Shown: positions 44,802 to 54,842 of the stretch, piece by piece
How the letters are laid out: the number at the start of each line of letters is the position of its first letter
How positions within the stretch are numbered: the stretch's first letter is position 1
Assembly (NCBI RefSeq): GCF_014854695.1
Contig: NZ_CP027557.1
Span: 5,372,891-5,436,890 of the forward strand
Direction: 5' to 3'
Source of the DNA: Rhodococcus rhodochrous
Lineage (GTDB): Bacteria > Actinomycetota > Actinomycetes > Mycobacteriales > Mycobacteriaceae
DNA: 64,000 bases
Notes under the pieces: generated by a model
Told to the model about the DNA's origin: nothing
Seen by the model: only the letters and a program-made list of their open reading frames with translations
The model's database searches: none
Made by a program: the position numbers and the translations under genes

Positions 44802-45629
44802 ATGATCGACGCTGTCGCCTTCACCCTCGACGGACACGCCGGCGCCCTCGCGGCCCGCACGTGGGTCGGTGAGACCCCGCGCTACGTGGTGCTGTTGTGC
44901 CACGGCTACGGCGAGCACTGCGGACGCTACGAGTACGTGGCCGCGCGCCTCGTCGCCGACGGCGCCGCCGTCTACGCGGTGGACCACATCGGTCACGGTC
45001 TCAGCGACGGCGAGCGCGTCCTCATCGACGACTTCGAGAAGGTGGTCGACGACTTCCGTCTGCTCGATCTCACGGCGCGCCGCGAGCATCCCGACCTGCC
45101 GGTCGTGCTCGTCGGACACTCGATGGGCGGCATGATCGCCGCCCGGTACGCGCAGCGATACGGCTCGGAACTGGCCGCGGTGGTTCTGTCCGGCCCGGTC
45201 CTCGGCAGGTGGGCGGCCGTCGACGCCCTGCTCACGGCCGAGGAGATCCCCGATACCCCCATCGATCCGTCCACCCTCTCCCGCGATCCCGAGGTGGGTC
45301 GCGCCTATGTGGCCGACCCGCTCGTCTGGCACGGCCCGTTCAAGCGCACCACCGTGCAGGCACTGAAGACCTGCATCGACACGATCACCGCCGCAGGTGC
45401 CATCGACGACGTGCCCGTGCTGTGGTTGCACGGCGAGGACGATCGACTGGTTCCCCTCGACGGCACCGCCACCGGATGGTCGTCGCTGGCAGGTCGCGGG
45501 TCGTCGTCGAAGACCTATCCCGAGGCACGGCACGAGATCTTCAACGAGACGAACCGGGACGAGGTCCTGGGCGATGTCGTCGACTTCGTCGGCGCGCACA
45601 TCCGCCCTCTCGAGACTCTCGAGGATTGA
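44802..45629 (+). CDS. Monoacylglycerol lipase (Rv0183-like)
   Basis: 275 residues. HGYGEHCGRYEYVAARL, DHIGHGLSDGERVLI, GHSMGG nucleophile elbow, GEDDRLVP (Asp) and EARHEIFNE (His). Length and order fit mycobacterial Rv0183. Start at 44802 is preferred (GGAG 6 bases upstream); an ATG at 44766 is also open. Divergent from the isomerase, sharing the KstR box region. Confidence 0.88.
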   Translation: MIDAVAFTLDGHAGALAARTWVGETPRYVVLLCHGYGEHCGRYEYVAARLVADGAAVYAVDHIGHGLSDGERVLIDDFEKVVDDFRLLDLTARREHPDLPVVLVGHSMGGMIAARYAQRYGSELAAVVLSGPVLGRWAAVDALLTAEEIPDTPIDPSTLSRDPEVGRAYVADPLVWHGPFKRTTVQALKTCIDTITAAGAIDDVPVLWLHGEDDRLVPLDGTATGWSSLAGRGSSSKTYPEARHEIFNETNRDEVLGDVVDFVGAHIRPLETLED

Positions 45630-45693
45630 AGCCGACCGCGTCTGGCTACCCCAAGCCATGGGGCCGTCCCCTTCGTGTCCCGTACGGAAGGAG

Positions 45694-46290
45694 ATGACCG
45701 TGGTCGAAGACAGCCCATCCGACAGGGCTCGCCCTGGTCCGGCCGACAAGGCACGCCTCGGGTTGAAGCAGACCGTGTTCGGCAAGGCGAAGGAGGTCGC
45801 CGGCGCTCTGACCGGCAACGACTCCCTCACCACCGAAGGCCGTCTCGAGCAGGAGCAGGCCCGGCAGACCAGGAAGGCCGACACCCTCTCGCACATGGCC
45901 GAGGCCGAGAGCGACGAGGCGGTCGAGCAGCTCGACGCCGTCCGCGAGGCCGGACAGCAGGAGCGCGAGGCCGTGCAGCAGCGGACCGACGCCGTCGAGT
46001 CGCAGGCCGAGCGGGAGGCACGGGTCCGCAAACAGGCCGCCGAGCTCGAACAAGAGGAGAACATCGTCCGAGGGCGATCCGACGCCGCCCGCGAGGTCAC
46101 GGCCGCGGAACAGCGGGCACGCCGTGAGGAGAACGAGCAGGTCACGGATGCCGCCGCAGCGGTCGCGGCCGCCGACGAGGACCACCGACGCGCCTCCCAC
46201 GACGCCGAACGTGCACGCCTCCAGGCCGAGGAGGAACGTCGCAAGGCCGAAGCCCTCGAACGCACGCTGACCGACGAGCCGGATCACTGA
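45694..46290 (+). CDS. CsbD-like domain protein with long coiled coil
   Basis: 198 residues. The N-terminal part (KEVAGALTGNDSLTTEGR) resembles CsbD stress proteins; the rest (45-198) is a charged, Ala/Glu/Arg-rich coiled coil. GGAAGGAG precedes the ATG. Likely operon with the next coiled-coil gene. Precise role unknown; general stress is inferred from the family. Confidence 0.75.
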   Translation: MTVVEDSPSDRARPGPADKARLGLKQTVFGKAKEVAGALTGNDSLTTEGRLEQEQARQTRKADTLSHMAEAESDEAVEQLDAVREAGQQEREAVQQRTDAVESQAEREARVRKQAAELEQEENIVRGRSDAAREVTAAEQRARREENEQVTDAAAAVAAADEDHRRASHDAERARLQAEEERRKAEALERTLTDEPDH

Positions 46291-46349
46291 CGAACACCAC
46301 CGACATTCCCTACCGGAGCTGTACCCCCATCGAAGTTGGAGATGCGCCC

Positions 46350-47009
46350 ATGAACCTCGCCACTCTGCCCAAGAGCGTTCTGCGACTGCAGTACAAGATC
46401 GCCCGCTTCCCGCTGGGATTGATCGAGCAGCAGTTGCGGTTCCTGCCCACCGACGCCCCGCCGCGCCTGATGTACGAGCGGGGGCTGGGCATGCTGGACG
46501 GCATCGTCGGCAGCGTGCTCGACGACCAGGAGATCGCCACGCGCGGGGCACTCGCCACCGAACGTGCCGACGCGGTGAAGCGCGCGGAGAAGCTCGACGC
46601 TCAGGCCGCGGCCGAGAAGCGGGCGGCGGACGCCGAACTCCGCCGGACGCGTGAGCGGGCCGAGGCCGAGCAGGAAGCCGCACGACGCGACCGCGAGAAG
46701 GAGGTCCAGCAGGCCCGCGAACGCGCGCAGGAACGCGCGAAGCAGGCGGAGAAGGAAGCCGAGCAGAAGAAGGCCGCCGAGACCGCGAAGGCCGATCAGG
46801 AGGCCGCCGCGAAGCGCCGTGCCGCCGAGACGGCGAAGAAGAAGGACGAGGAGCGCATCCGCAAGGCCGAGGAGGAGGCCGCCGAGCCCGCCAAGATCTC
46901 CCTCAAGGATGCCGTCGCCAAGCAGCTCGAGGCGAAGGAGGCGGAGGAGCGCGCACACGATGCGGGCGAGGTCGCCGAGTTCGAGAAGATCGAACACAAG
47001 AACCCCTGA
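46350..47009 (+). CDS. Coiled-coil protein of unknown function
   Basis: 219 residues. N-terminus (LPKSVLRLQYKIARFPLGLI) is amphipathic; residues about 75-215 are a Lys/Glu/Ala coiled coil. Similar proteins are sometimes called IF-2 by low-complexity matches, which is misleading. 59 bases after the CsbD-like gene and followed by a strong terminator. Confidence 0.75.
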   Translation: MNLATLPKSVLRLQYKIARFPLGLIEQQLRFLPTDAPPRLMYERGLGMLDGIVGSVLDDQEIATRGALATERADAVKRAEKLDAQAAAEKRAADAELRRTRERAEAEQEAARRDREKEVQQARERAQERAKQAEKEAEQKKAAETAKADQEAAAKRRAAETAKKKDEERIRKAEEEAAEPAKISLKDAVAKQLEAKEAEERAHDAGEVAEFEKIEHKNP

Positions 47010-47054
47010 GCGAGAAGCACTCTCGGTGAAATCCGAGCGCACAGCACAGACGAC

Positions 47055-47087
47055 GAGACCCCGGTGCATCCGGTGCACCGGGGTCTC
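47055..47087. terminator. Bidirectional terminator coiled-coil gene / leuS
   Basis: Perfect 14-base-pair stem (GAGACCCCGGTGCA / TGCACCGGGGTCTC) with loop TCCGG, between convergent genes. Confidence 0.9.
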
Positions 47088-47104
47088 GGCCGTCGGAAGT
47101 GTTG

Positions 47105-49972
47105 CTACTTCACGACATTGACCATCTTGCCGGGAACCACGATCACCTTGCGTGGTGCGGCACCGCCGAGCAGGTCGGCGATCTTCTCGTCCGCGAGCGC
47201 AGCGGCCTCGATCGCGTCGGGCGTGGCGTCGGCGGGGACGGTGATGCGGCTGCGCACCTTGCCGTTGACCTGGATCGGGTACTCGACGCTGTCCTCGACG
47301 AGCCACTTCTCGTCGGCGACCGGGAACGGGCCGTGTGCAAGCGATTCGGTGTGTCCGAGACGCGACCAGATCTCCTCGGCGAGGTGCGGGGCGACCGGGC
47401 CGAGCATGAGCACGAGCGGTTCGACGGCGCTGCGCGGCGCACCCGACGGGTACTGCTTCGTCAGGTGGTTCGTGTACTCGATGAGCTTGGCGATCGCCGT
47501 GTTGTCGCGCAGGTGGGTGAAGTCGTCGGACACACCCGCGACCGTCTTGTTGAGCGCCCGCAGCGTGTCGTCGCCGGGGGTGTCGTCGGTGACGCGCAGC
47601 GCGCCGCTCTCCTCCTCGACGACCAGACGCCACACGCGCTGCAGGAAGCGGTGCGCGCCGACGACGTCCTTGGTCGCCCACGGACGCGACTGGTCGAGCG
47701 GACCCATCGACATCTCGTAGACGCGCAGGGTGTCGGCGCCGTACTCGTCGAAGATCTGGTCGGGGCTGACGGAGTTCTTGAGCGACTTGCCCATCTTCCC
47801 GTACTCGCGAGCGACCTCCTGCTCACCGTCCGGGCCGGTCCAGTAGAACGTGCCGTCGCGCTCGACGACCTCCTCGGCCGGCACGTACACACCGCGCGAG
47901 TCGGTGTAGGCGTAGGCCTGGATGTAGCCCTGGTTGAACAGGCGACGGTACGGCTCCGAGGAGGTGACGTAGCCGAGGTCGAAGAGCACCTTGTGCCAGA
48001 ACCGCGCGTACAGCAGGTGCAGCACCGCATGCTCGACACCGCCGACGTAGAGATCGACGCCACCCGGGTCGTTCGGGCCGTGCAGTTCCGGCCGCGGGCC
48101 GGTCCAGTACGCCTCGTTCTCCTTGTCGCAGAAGGCTTCCGAGTTGGTGGGGTCGATGTAGCGCAGCTGGTACCACGAGCTGCCGGCCCACTGCGGCATC
48201 ACGTTGGTGTCGCGCGTGTAGCGCTTCAGGCCGTCGCCGAGATCGAGCTCGACGTTCATCCAGTCGACCGCCTTCGCGAGCGGCGGGGACGGTTCGGAAT
48301 CGGCATCGTCCGGATCGAACGAGACCGGCGCGTAGTCCTCGACCTCCGGAAGTTCCACGGGCAGAGCGGATTCGGGCAGCGCATGGGCGCGTCCCTGCTC
48401 GTCGTAGACGATCGGGAAGGGCTCGCCCCAGTACCGCTGCCGCGCGAACAACCAGTCGCGCAGCTTGTACTGGATGGTGCCGCGTCCGGCGCCGTCCTCT
48501 TCGAGTTTCGCGACGATCGTCTTCTTCGCCTCGGCGACGTCGAGACCGTCGAGCAGGCCGGAGTTCACCAGCACGCCGTCGCCGGTGTACGCCTCGGCGG
48601 TGACGTCGCCGCCGGAGATGACCTCGCGGACGGGCAGGCCGAAGGCGGTCGCGAACTCCCAGTCGCGCTGGTCGTGGCCGGGAACGGCCATGATCGCGCC
48701 GGTACCGTAGCCGGTGAGGACGTAGTCGGCGATGAAGATCGGCAGTCGCTCACCGTTGACCGGGTTCACGGCGTAGGCGCCGAGGAACACACCGGTCTTC
48801 TCCTTCGACTCCTGCCGCTCGAGATCGGACTTCGCGGCGATCGACGCGCGGTAGGCCGCGACCGCGGCAGCCGGATCGGCGGCGCCGCCGGTCCAGCGCT
48901 CGTCGACACCCTCGGGCCAGGACGCACCGACGATCCGGTCGACGAGTTCGTGCTCGGGAGCGAGGGTCACGTAGCTGGCACCGAACAGGGTGTCGGGCCG
49001 GGTCGTGAACACCTCGATCGCCGAATCGTGGTCGGCGACGGCGAACTTCACCTGAGCGCCGTGCGAGCGCCCGATCCAGTTGCGCTGCATGGACTTGACC
49101 TTGTCGGTCCAGTCCAGGTGCTCGAGATCGTCGATCAGGCGGTCGGAGTAGGCGGTGATCCGCATCATCCACTGGCGCAGGTTCTTCCGGAAGACCGGGA
49201 AGTTGCCGCGCTCGGAGCGGCCGTCGGCCGTGACCTCCTCGTTGGCGAGCACCGTGCCCAGGCCCGGGCACCAGTTGACGAGCGAATCCGACCGGTAGAC
49301 CAGGCGGTACGAGTCGATGACGTCGGCGCGCTCACCCTCCGACAGCGACGCCCAGTCGCGTCCGTCCTCGAGCCGACGCGTGCCGTCGGCGAATTCGGCC
49401 TCGAGTTCGGAGATGCGACGTGCCCGGCCGGCCTCGCGGTCGTACCAGGCGTTGTAGATCGTCAGGAAGATCCACTGCGTCCAGCGGTAGAAGTCGACGT
49501 CGGTCGTCGCGACCGAGCGACGCTCGTCGTGCCCGAGACCGAGCCGGGAGAGCTGCCGCTTCATGTTCCCGATGTTGGCCTCGGTGGTCGTGCGCGGGTG
49601 CGTGCCCGTCTGCACGGCGTACTGCTCGGCCGGCAGGCCGAAGGCGTCGTAACCGAGGGTGTGCAGCACGTTGCGGCCCTGCATGCGGTTGAAGCGCGCG
49701 TACACGTCGGTGGCGATGTACCCGAGCGGGTGCCCCACGTGCAGGCCCGAACCCGAGGGGTACGGGAACATGTCCTGCACGAACAGCTTGTCGGAGGGCA
49801 CCTCGCCCGCGAGATCGCCCACCGGATTGGGAGCGTGGAAGGTGCCGCGCTCGCGCCAGAGCTCCTGCCAGCGCTGCTCGATCCGCCCCGCGAGCTCGGC
49901 GGTGTACCGATGCTGCGGAGTGCTGCCGGGTTCGTGCTGGGAGGTCTGTTCGGGACGGGTCACGGTGATCAC
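47105..49972 (-). CDS. leuS: Leucyl-tRNA synthetase
   Basis: 955 residues. Class I signature [10 protein letters not shown] (HIGH) near residue 77 and KMGKSLKNS (KMSKS variant); the editing domain lies between ([20 protein letters not shown]). Charges tRNA-Leu and edits mischarged amino acids. Start ATG at 49972. No T-box leader is visible in the 96-base upstream gap. Confidence 0.98.
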   Translation of the reverse strand: MITVTRPEQTSQHEPGSTPQHRYTAELAGRIEQRWQELWRERGTFHAPNPVGDLAGEVPSDKLFVQDMFPYPSGSGLHVGHPLGYIATDVYARFNRMQGRNVLHTLGYDAFGLPAEQYAVQTGTHPRTTTEANIGNMKRQLSRLGLGHDERRSVATTDVDFYRWTQWIFLTIYNAWYDREAGRARRISELEAEFADGTRRLEDGRDWASLSEGERADVIDSYRLVYRSDSLVNWCPGLGTVLANEEVTADGRSERGNFPVFRKNLRQWMMRITAYSDRLIDDLEHLDWTDKVKSMQRNWIGRSHGAQVKFAVADHDSAIEVFTTRPDTLFGASYVTLAPEHELVDRIVGASWPEGVDERWTGGAADPAAAVAAYRASIAAKSDLERQESKEKTGVFLGAYAVNPVNGERLPIFIADYVLTGYGTGAIMAVPGHDQRDWEFATAFGLPVREVISGGDVTAEAYTGDGVLVNSGLLDGLDVAEAKKTIVAKLEEDGAGRGTIQYKLRDWLFARQRYWGEPFPIVYDEQGRAHALPESALPVELPEVEDYAPVSFDPDDADSEPSPPLAKAVDWMNVELDLGDGLKRYTRDTNVMPQWAGSSWYQLRYIDPTNSEAFCDKENEAYWTGPRPELHGPNDPGGVDLYVGGVEHAVLHLLYARFWHKVLFDLGYVTSSEPYRRLFNQGYIQAYAYTDSRGVYVPAEEVVERDGTFYWTGPDGEQEVAREYGKMGKSLKNSVSPDQIFDEYGADTLRVYEMSMGPLDQSRPWATKDVVGAHRFLQRVWRLVVEEESGALRVTDDTPGDDTLRALNKTVAGVSDDFTHLRDNTAIAKLIEYTNHLTKQYPSGAPRSAVEPLVLMLGPVAPHLAEEIWSRLGHTESLAHGPFPVADEKWLVEDSVEYPIQVNGKVRSRITVPADATPDAIEAAALADEKIADLLGGAAPRKVIVVPGKMVNVVK

Positions 49973-50068
49973 TATCTACTCGGCCGGGCGTGTGAGTGCT
50001 CCCACCAGGGTAGAACGTGCCCGCACCCGCGCAGACCGGTGGCACCACCGGCCGCGTATCCTGGTCGG

Positions 50069-50473
50069 GTGCTCATCGTCGCTGTCCTGCTCTTCGTGCT
50101 CGCTCTCGTCGTCGGCGCGGTGGGTGTCGCGGCACTGACCGGCAAGCTCCCGCGCAACCGCTGGGCCGGTGTGCGCACCCCCGACGCACTGCGTGACGAC
50201 GAGGCGTTCGCCCTCGCCAACAAGGTCGCCGCACCCAGCATGCTCGGGTCCGCGGTGCTCCTCGCCCTCGGTGGAGTCGCGTCGCTGACGCTGCCCACCG
50301 TCGCCGGGATCATCGCGGTCGTCGTCACCGTGGTGGCCGCCCTGATCACCGCCGGAGCCGGCGGATCCGTCGCAGCGCGCGTCGCTGCGGCGACCAAGCC
50401 GGAGGAGACGGCCGGCTGCGGTACCTCGTGCGGCGCGTGCAGCCTGCGTGGGGCATGCGAGCCGACCGCCTGA
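50069..50473 (+). CDS. SdpI-like small membrane protein with Cys-rich tail
   Basis: 134 residues. Helices at about 2-24, 55-75 and 78-98; LPRNRWAGVRTP between is the SdpI/YhfL hallmark. The last 20 residues hold Cys117, 121, 124 and 130 (GCGTSCGACSLRGACEP), a possible metal site. TATCCT 6 bases before the GTG implies a leaderless message. Position next to leuS matches mycobacterial Rv0039c. Confidence 0.82.
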   Translation: MLIVAVLLFVLALVVGAVGVAALTGKLPRNRWAGVRTPDALRDDEAFALANKVAAPSMLGSAVLLALGGVASLTLPTVAGIIAVVVTVVAALITAGAGGSVAARVAAATKPEETAGCGTSCGACSLRGACEPTA

Positions 50474-50494
50474 CGGTCCTCCCACCGGCAGTCC

Positions 50495-51148
50495 TCACGC
50501 CCAGCGGCGCTCCCGTGCGTAGCGCGGTGTCCACCAGAACCGGTTGAGCACCCGCACCGGTACCGGGAGACTCTTCAGCACTGTGGCCACGCTGTCCTTC
50601 GGCGCTCCCTCGAAGAGATAGGGCAGCATTTCGGAGACCTCGCGTTTGTCCAGTTGCCCGAACGCCCGCATCGAGATGTCGTGCCATTCCTCCTTGGTGA
50701 TGGATTGTTCGATCAAGGGGAAAGCGTCCCGCTCCTCGTGCGCGAGATGAGCACCCAGCGACGTCACGAGACCGTCGAGCAGACCGCCGAGCCGCTCGGT
50801 CGCCGTCTCCCGGTCGTCGAGCACGGCCTCGATCTCCGCCAACGCCGGATCGATCACGGCGTGTTCGGCCTCCATCGCATCGAGCACCTCCATCGCCCCC
50901 GCATCGTGTGCGAGGCGTGGCCGCATGAACGGCCAGACGTAGGCGTCCTCGATGGAGTGGTGCGTGTGCAGTTCGGTGCTGAATCCGTGCCAGCCGAGGA
51001 GCAGCGCATCGTGCGTGCCGGGGTCGGCGGTCCGCCACTTCTGCGCGAAGTCGGCGAGACGTTCGGTGTCCCGGCGTAGAGCGGAGTGGATCAGATGCAC
51101 GACCTCCAGATCCTCGGCGGACAACGGCGTGGCGTGAGTGGTGGTCAT
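50495..51148 (-). CDS. Hemerythrin-domain protein
   Basis: 217 residues. Four-helix bundle ligands: HLIHSALRRD, FSTELHTHHSIEDAYVWP, EAEHAVIDPAL and HLAHEERDAFPLIE for a di-iron centre. The C-terminus has a hydrophobic stretch. May sense oxygen, NO or peroxide. Divergent from a LuxR-type regulator. Confidence 0.9.
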   Translation of the reverse strand: MTTTHATPLSAEDLEVVHLIHSALRRDTERLADFAQKWRTADPGTHDALLLGWHGFSTELHTHHSIEDAYVWPFMRPRLAHDAGAMEVLDAMEAEHAVIDPALAEIEAVLDDRETATERLGGLLDGLVTSLGAHLAHEERDAFPLIEQSITKEEWHDISMRAFGQLDKREVSEMLPYLFEGAPKDSVATVLKSLPVPVRVLNRFWWTPRYARERRWA

Positions 51149-51249
51149 GGCGGGTACCTCGACTTCCGTTTGAATGTCCCCGTGTCCATGGAGCCTCGTC
51201 GCCGCGCGAAGTGTTCTCAATCCCACATTCGAGGGGGATACTGCGAAAT

Positions 51250-52428
51250 ATGCGCTCTGCGCAGCGATTGAGGGCAGGCATCCACGACGCAGTATCCGCG
51301 GCTGCGGACGGCACGCAGTTCCGCGAGAACGTGATGGACGTACTCGGCGCCTTCGTTCCGTACGACGGTGGTTGCCTGGCGCCCGTCGACCCTGCCGTCG
51401 TGGTCCCCACCGGCTTCACCACCCGTGGTCTCGACGACCCGATCGAGGTCCTCAGGTTGTCGATCGAGATCGAGTACGGCCCGGACCCCGATCCGGACAG
51501 TCTCTATGTGCTCCTCCATCGCCCATCCGGGATACGCCGCGTCGGGGAACCGGACGGTGACGGGACAGGACAGGGAAACCGCCGCTATCTCGAACTCGTG
51601 TCGCAACTGGGCATGGGACACGAGCTGCAGTTGGTCTTCCGGGACGGCGATCGTCGGTGCTGGGGTGTCGGAGAGCTGATGCGCGAACCGGGACGTGGCT
51701 TCACCGACGCCGAACTCGCGATGCTCGACGACGTGCTCGGCGACATCGCGAACGGCTTCCGCACCACACTCATCCGGGACGCATCGGCGCAGGCACTGAT
51801 GCGGGACGCATCGGCGCGGGTGCGACACTCGGAGGTCGCGGATGGGTGTCCGGGTCCGGCCGTGGTCGTGATCGGGGCGGACGACGACTTCGATTCCGTG
51901 ACCGCCGCGGCGGCGGTCTGGTTCGAGCGGCTCGGCTGGGGCAGTCCCGTCCGGGGCCGGCCCGGGCCGGCACACGTGGTCGCCCGCCAGGTCCGCAGGA
52001 CACGCCCCACCCCCGCGACGGTGCGCCTGCGCACCCTCGACGGCGAATGGGTGGTGCTGCGCGCCGCGATCTTGGACGGGACCGGTCGCGTCGTCATGAC
52101 CTTCGAGCGCGCACGTCTACCCGAGATCGTCACCCTGGTGACCGCCGCCTACGGCCTCACGCCACGCGAATCGGAAGTGCTCGTCGAAGTGCTCGCCGGA
52201 CGGTCCCGTAACGAGATCGCAAGCCGATTGTTCATCAGCCCGTACACGGTGCAGGACCACCTGAAGAACATCTTCACCAAGACCGGTGTGAACAGTCGGC
52301 GCAGCCTCGTCTCGCGACTCGCGTGTACCGAGTACATGCCCCGGTTCGGTGGCGACCTGCGACCCGACGGATGGTTCGACGAGAGCGGAACGAGGACGGC
52401 GCCGGTGGAGGCCCGCACCCTAGGCTGA
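51250..52428 (+). CDS. LuxR-family transcriptional regulator
   Basis: 392 residues from the ATG at 51250; a GTG at 51211 is the longer option and the ribosome site is unclear. The N-terminal half looks like a GAF-type sensor; the C-terminal HTH reads LTPRESEVLVEVLAGRSRNE followed by SPYTVQDHLKNIFTKTGVNS. Divergent from hemerythrin, so it may control it. Confidence 0.87.
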   Translation: MRSAQRLRAGIHDAVSAAADGTQFRENVMDVLGAFVPYDGGCLAPVDPAVVVPTGFTTRGLDDPIEVLRLSIEIEYGPDPDPDSLYVLLHRPSGIRRVGEPDGDGTGQGNRRYLELVSQLGMGHELQLVFRDGDRRCWGVGELMREPGRGFTDAELAMLDDVLGDIANGFRTTLIRDASAQALMRDASARVRHSEVADGCPGPAVVVIGADDDFDSVTAAAAVWFERLGWGSPVRGRPGPAHVVARQVRRTRPTPATVRLRTLDGEWVVLRAAILDGTGRVVMTFERARLPEIVTLVTAAYGLTPRESEVLVEVLAGRSRNEIASRLFISPYTVQDHLKNIFTKTGVNSRRSLVSRLACTEYMPRFGGDLRPDGWFDESGTRTAPVEARTLG

Positions 52429-52432
52429 CCCC

Positions 52433-53386
52433 ATGACGACGCGTCAGGTCGACCCCGTGGGTGCGCTGCTCGGACTGGTCGTTCCGTTGCTGTGTGCCGT
52501 GGCCGTACTCGTGCTCACCCGCTCGTGGATCCCACGATTGCCCGGGGAGATCGCCACGCACTGGTCGGGCACGACACCCGATGCGTTCGGCTCGCCTATG
52601 ACCTCGGCGTGGACCGCCGCCCTGCTGATCGTGCTCGTCGGGGGCGGATGCTGCGCGATCGCCGCGCTCGCGCAGGCGCAACTGCTCATGCGCCGCTACA
52701 TGCTCGCGATCGGTCTCGGGGTCACCGGCACTATCACCGCGCTGTTCCTGGCCGGTCTCGCGGGGCAGCTCGACACGACCGACGCCACGCAGGCCGCGTT
52801 GGAGGGTTGGCCGGCGGTGCTCGGCATGTGGGCGGGTATCGCGGTGGGCTGGTTCGGGGGACGGCTCCTGCGCGACGGCCGGGAACGGAAGGCAGCGACA
52901 GCTGCTCCGGATCCGGCGCTGCCGCGCGGTCGCGCCGAGCTGCCCATCGTCGAGCAGGTGGGCACCGGTGCGGGCACGACGGCGGGACTGTCGCTGCTCG
53001 TCCTGATCCCCGCGCTCGTCGTGTGCGGTGCGACGCAGAGCTGGTGGCCGTTGGGTTTGATCGCGCCCGTCGCTCTGCTCGTGCTGGGTCTGCTGCGCTA
53101 CACCGTGGTGGTCGACGCGGACGGGATCCGGGTGTCGAATCTGGCCACCGACGCGCTCGGATACGACCTCGACGAGATCGTCGGCGCGAAGGTCACCGAG
53201 ACCCGCCCGTTCCAGGACTGGGGTGGCTGGGGGCTGCGGGCCAAGGGTGGCAAGCGGTACGGCCTGGTCACGCGCACCGGACCTGCCGTCGTGGTGACCA
53301 CCGCCTCGGGACACGAATTCACCGTGACCGCAACGAGGGCCGAGGAGATGGCCGGCGCGCTCAACACTCTTGCCGACGCCCGCTGA
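52433..53386 (+). CDS. DUF1648 membrane protein
   Basis: 317 residues, about five helices. LPGEIATHWSGTTPDAFGSP is the DUF1648 hallmark; the C-terminal part after about 220 is soluble and beta-rich (PH-like). TAGGCT 6 bases before the ATG overlaps the end of the luxR gene. Function unknown. Confidence 0.85.
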   Translation: MTTRQVDPVGALLGLVVPLLCAVAVLVLTRSWIPRLPGEIATHWSGTTPDAFGSPMTSAWTAALLIVLVGGGCCAIAALAQAQLLMRRYMLAIGLGVTGTITALFLAGLAGQLDTTDATQAALEGWPAVLGMWAGIAVGWFGGRLLRDGRERKAATAAPDPALPRGRAELPIVEQVGTGAGTTAGLSLLVLIPALVVCGATQSWWPLGLIAPVALLVLGLLRYTVVVDADGIRVSNLATDALGYDLDEIVGAKVTETRPFQDWGGWGLRAKGGKRYGLVTRTGPAVVVTTASGHEFTVTATRAEEMAGALNTLADAR

Positions 53387-53410
53387 CCGGTCCCGGTCGC
53401 CCGAGGGGGC

Positions 53411-54028
53411 TCAGTTGCGTTCGACCTCGATGGGGTGGGTCGCGAGCAACGCCATCGGCAGTGGTTGCCGGCGCAGCACCCTCGCCCACACGTCGAGGTG
53501 CGCGGGGGCGAGCACATCGGTGGGCAGGGCCGAAACCACCATCCAGTCGTCATTGCGTAGTTCGCCGTCGAGCTGACCTGCGCTCCACCCCGCGTATCCC
53601 GCGAAGATCCGCACACCCTCGACGTAGTGGGCGATGTGCCCGGGATCGGCATCGAGGTCGATCATCACCACTCGGCCGTCGACGTGGCGGATGCCGGGGA
53701 CGTCGGTGATGTCGGCACCCACCCGCAGCGTGCCGAGGCACAGTGCCGAACTGCGGTGGACGGGACCGCCGACGAACAGGGTCTTCGGTTCGGCGGCGAG
53801 CCACGACCATTGCGACAGCATCGCGTCGACGGAGGTGTCGCTGATGCGATTCAGGACGACACCGAAGCTGCCCGCATCGGTGTGCTCGATGATGTAGACG
53901 ACGGTGCGGCGGAAGGTCGGCTCGGTGAGATCGGTGGCGGAGACGAGCAGGCTGCCGGCCCGCACCCTGGGTGTCGAGGGTGCGGTGCGGTCCTCGGGTT
54001 CGTCCTGATGCTGCGCCACATCAGCCAT
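53411..54028 (-). CDS. YqgE/AlgH family protein (Rv0038-like)
   Basis: 205 residues. GSLLVSATDLTEPTFRRTVV and GVVLNRISDTSVDAML, then LFVGGPVHRSSALCLGTL, typical of AlgH. Function unsettled. Conserved neighbour of leuS and the MFS gene in mycobacteria. Confidence 0.92.
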   Translation of the reverse strand: MADVAQHQDEPEDRTAPSTPRVRAGSLLVSATDLTEPTFRRTVVYIIEHTDAGSFGVVLNRISDTSVDAMLSQWSWLAAEPKTLFVGGPVHRSSALCLGTLRVGADITDVPGIRHVDGRVVMIDLDADPGHIAHYVEGVRIFAGYAGWSAGQLDGELRNDDWMVVSALPTDVLAPAHLDVWARVLRRQPLPMALLATHPIEVERN

Positions 54029-54041
54029 TCTGTCACCGCCG

Positions 54042-54746
54042 TCACCGGCGCGTGGGGTGGAACCCGACGGTCTGCGCCAACAAGGCGAGATGATGTTCGA
54101 ACAGGACCTCGCGGTCCGGAAAAGTGTCGGGGCCGTACTGCCCGAAGACCTCGAAGCTCACGGACCCGAACAACGACGGCCACACCCAGAGACCGCGTGC
54201 CAGTACGGAATCCGGGGCGGTGAGGGAGAACTCGTCCCGGATCCGGCCCAGCGGTTCCCCCAGGCTCTCCGGAGGTGAGGCAGCGGCCGTGTCGTCCAAT
54301 ACACCCGCGGCGTGGGCCTCGTCCACGATCCGGGCCAGTCGCAGGACCACGCGGATACCGGGTGCGGTGGTGCGCTCGGCGGGGGCGGCGTAGCCGGGGA
54401 CCGGGCTGCCGTACAGCAGCCCGTAGCGGGCCGGTTCGGCCAGCGCCCACGAGCGCACGGCACGGCCGAGGGTGAGGAACCGTTCGCGGTGGTCGGAGGG
54501 GTCGGCCGCGTCGACGGCACGGTCGACACTGTCGCCGAGTTCGTCGTAGGCGTCGACGACGAGCAGGGTGAGCAGCTCGTCGCGGCTCGAAACGTAGCGG
54601 TAGACGGCGGAGGAGACGACGCCCAGATCGCGGGCGACGGCACGCAGCGACAGCGCCGCCGCTCCGTGGGTGCCGAGATGCTCGCGGCCGATCCGGAGGA
54701 TGTCGGCCATCGTCTGTGCGCGTGCGCGCGCCCGTGGTGTCGTCAC
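54042..54746 (-). CDS. TetR-family regulator
   Basis: 234 residues from the GTG at 54746. HTH LSLRAVARDLGVVSSAVYRY then VSSRDELLTLLVVDAY; C-terminal domain of the TetR_C_13/WHG kind (WALAEPARYGLLYGSPVPGY). Divergent from the epimerase gene with repeated palindromes between. Confidence 0.9.
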   Translation of the reverse strand: MTTPRARARAQTMADILRIGREHLGTHGAAALSLRAVARDLGVVSSAVYRYVSSRDELLTLLVVDAYDELGDSVDRAVDAADPSDHRERFLTLGRAVRSWALAEPARYGLLYGSPVPGYAAPAERTTAPGIRVVLRLARIVDEAHAAGVLDDTAAASPPESLGEPLGRIRDEFSLTAPDSVLARGLWVWPSLFGSVSFEVFGQYGPDTFPDREVLFEHHLALLAQTVGFHPTRR

Positions 54747-54788
54747 CGGGCCATTCTGCCGTCGAACAGAGAGCACCGTCAACAAACG

Positions 54789-54801
54789 AGAGCACCGCTC
54801 T
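54789..54801. promoter_or_regulatory. TetR operator 1 (with overlapping -35)
   Basis: Palindrome AGAGC-ACC-GCTCT. Its last base begins TTGACA (54801-54806), followed after 17 bases by GATCGT, a plausible promoter for the epimerase. The half-sequence GAGAGCACCG also occurs at about 54769. Confidence 0.6.
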
Positions 54802-54842
54802 TGACAATCCCGGCTGCACGGAGGATCGTCGAAGCCATCAGA

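Noticed and set aside
46350-47009. Translation initiation factor IF-2
   Set aside because: The resemblance is only to low-complexity charged helices; no GTPase motifs are present.
49973-50068. T-box leader for leuS
   Set aside because: The gap is only 96 bases and lacks the conserved T-box sequence.
47099-50473. A very long open frame on the plus strand opposite leuS
   Set aside because: It lies antisense to leuS, whose motifs are intact; long antisense frames are common in high-GC DNA and the translation has no domain. Only its last part, from 50069, is a real gene.
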